From Fusicatenibacter sp. (lineage in GTDB: Bacteria; Bacillota; Clostridia; Lachnospirales; Lachnospiraceae): 33,012 nucleotides of DNA. Of the stretch, positions 32,580 to 33,012 are shown piece by piece. Under the pieces are notes generated by a model that saw nothing but the letters and a program-made list of their open reading frames with translations, was not told where the DNA came from and did not search any database. The stretch is from assembly GCA_017887445.1 (NCBI GenBank), contig JAGHIA010000001.1, positions 1-33,012 on the forward strand, in the 5' to 3' direction. The position numbers and the translations under genes are program-made. How positions within the stretch are numbered: the stretch's first letter is position 1; each line of letters starts with the position of its first letter.

Positions 32580-32642
32580 CTCCTTTCATGGCGCACTCGC
32601 TGCGCCAATAATGGCAGATTTGAAAGTTTACTTCCAGACTTC
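32580..32642 (-). repeat. 63-bp RBS-bearing repeat, copy E (minus strand)
   Basis: Minus-strand copy of full length: CTGGAAG-TAAA-CTTTCAA, linker with CTGCCATTATT, GGCGCA-GCGAG-TGCGCC, ATGAAAGGAG. It faces the lipoprotein start at 32567. G-U pairing keeps hairpin 1, and the loop of hairpin 2 differs by one base from copies A and D. Confidence 0.85.
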
Positions 32643-32684
32643 CATCTCCGTTCCGTGCAATACTTATAGTTACATTTAAACTAT

Positions 32685-32706
32685 AATAGTTACCACCATA
32701 AGTCAA
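32685..32706 (-). promoter_or_regulatory. Possible promoter of the minus-strand lipoprotein
   Basis: On the minus strand TTGACT (32706-32701) is followed after 15 bases by TATAGT. The spacing is short. GTAACTAT occurs twice just here, once within the spacer and once further downstream, and AACTATAATAGTT is palindromic, so a regulator could bind. Confidence 0.35.
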
Positions 32707-32764
32707 TGCTGAAAATACACAAAAGGGGAACTGCGTTTTGTGCAAAAGGTAAAATGAAATCCCT

Positions 32765-32793
32765 GTAACAGTTCAGCGTTGTTGAACTATTAC
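32765..32793. repeat. 28-bp palindromic repeat, copy 7
   Basis: GTAACAGTTCA and TGAACTATTAC form 11-base arms (one mismatch) around GCGTTGT; 29 bases in all. Confidence 0.75.
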
Positions 32794-33012
32794 ACACTTC
32801 GCGATGGGCCGGAGGCCCGCAGGCGCTATGTTTTCATACGGTCTGCGCAGTAATTCGCAGACCTGGCTGAATAGCTACGAATAGTTGTTACTATTCACAG
32901 CAGCCGCAAACACTTGCTGTTTGCGGCGTGAGAAAGTGATTCAGGTGTGAGCGGCTCCCATTCGCGAAGCGAATTTTCATTGGAGCCGCGAAGTTACTGT
33001 GAACGACTGTGA
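32794..33012. other. Hairpin-dense terminal region without a gene
   Basis: Five hairpins follow one another: GGGCC/GGCCC (32806-32818), GGTCTGCG/CGCAGACC (32840-32863), GAATAGT/ACTATTC (32879-32896), GCCGCAAACA/TGTTTGCGGC (32903-32927) and GCGGCTCC/GGAGCCGC (32951-32989), the last enclosing ATTCGC/GCGAAT. CTGGCTGAATAGCTAC (32863-32878) is half of a 28-bp palindrome. No ORF with a start site is seen. The region may be a composite repeat or a structured RNA; it is cut by the window edge. Confidence 0.5.

Noticed and set aside
1-33012. CRISPR array, insertion sequence or prophage
   Set aside because: No regularly spaced direct repeats, transposase, integrase or phage structural gene is found; the dispersed repeats are short and irregularly placed.

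Overview
The window looks like a chromosomal segment from a Lachnospiraceae-type gut Firmicute (Clostridia). The reasons are AGGAGG-type ribosome binding sites, a DUF5688 protein, a DUF6062-like protein, a LigA of the class common in that family, tRNA genes without encoded CCA, and moderately GC-rich genes separated by many small palindromic repeats. The species cannot be named from the sequence alone.

Layout. (1) 1-2340: the 3' end of a 23S rRNA gene, tRNA-Trp, a DUF5688 gene on the minus strand, a gene-poor palindrome-rich spacer, and tRNA-Arg(CCG) with a strong promoter and terminator. (2) 2378-7152: housekeeping genes, namely a membrane-anchored hypothetical protein, the pseudouridine synthase rluF, the NAD-dependent DNA ligase ligA, and the homoserine O-acetyltransferase metA. 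(3) 7153-12330: an AT-richer island with two ABC exporter genes and a third gene that may be a peptide-processing protein. The second exporter has one in-frame amber stop and the third gene is frameshifted, so the cassette appears to be decaying. (4) 12333-16616: a MarR regulator with a heterodimeric ABC exporter pair (one degenerate and one canonical ATPase site) in one operon. (5) 16757-29498: a nine-gene exopolysaccharide operon of Gram-positive Pel type (pelD, pelE, deacetylase-only pelA, pelF, pelG), extended by a CotH-kinase lipoprotein, a VTC-type polyphosphate polymerase domain protein, a DUF4956 membrane protein and a DUF4832 protein. (6) 29503-33012: two distantly related lipoproteins on the minus strand, a truncated gene fragment, a DUF6062-like cysteine-rich protein, and a hairpin-dense terminal region.

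The Pel-type operon is the main functional unit. PelD keeps a c-di-GMP I-site-like RTDD motif next to a degenerate GGDEF sequence, so polymer synthesis by PelF with PelG is probably gated by c-di-GMP, and the PelA-like protein would deacetylate the polymer. The CotH, VTC and DUF4956 genes add what looks like a phosphate or polyphosphate module.

The most unusual non-coding signal is a 63-bp repeat present in five full copies and one partial copy. Each full copy lies directly upstream of a start codon and supplies its Shine-Dalgarno sequence (metA, pelE, cotH, DUF4956 gene, minus-strand lipoprotein). It can form two hairpins, is readable as a short peptide in frame, and in two places also supplies the 3' end of the preceding gene. 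A second dispersed family consists of palindromes of about 28 bp with GTAAC/GTTAC ends and a central CTGG-like loop. A third repeat is a 45-bp terminator hairpin found on both sides of the Pel operon.
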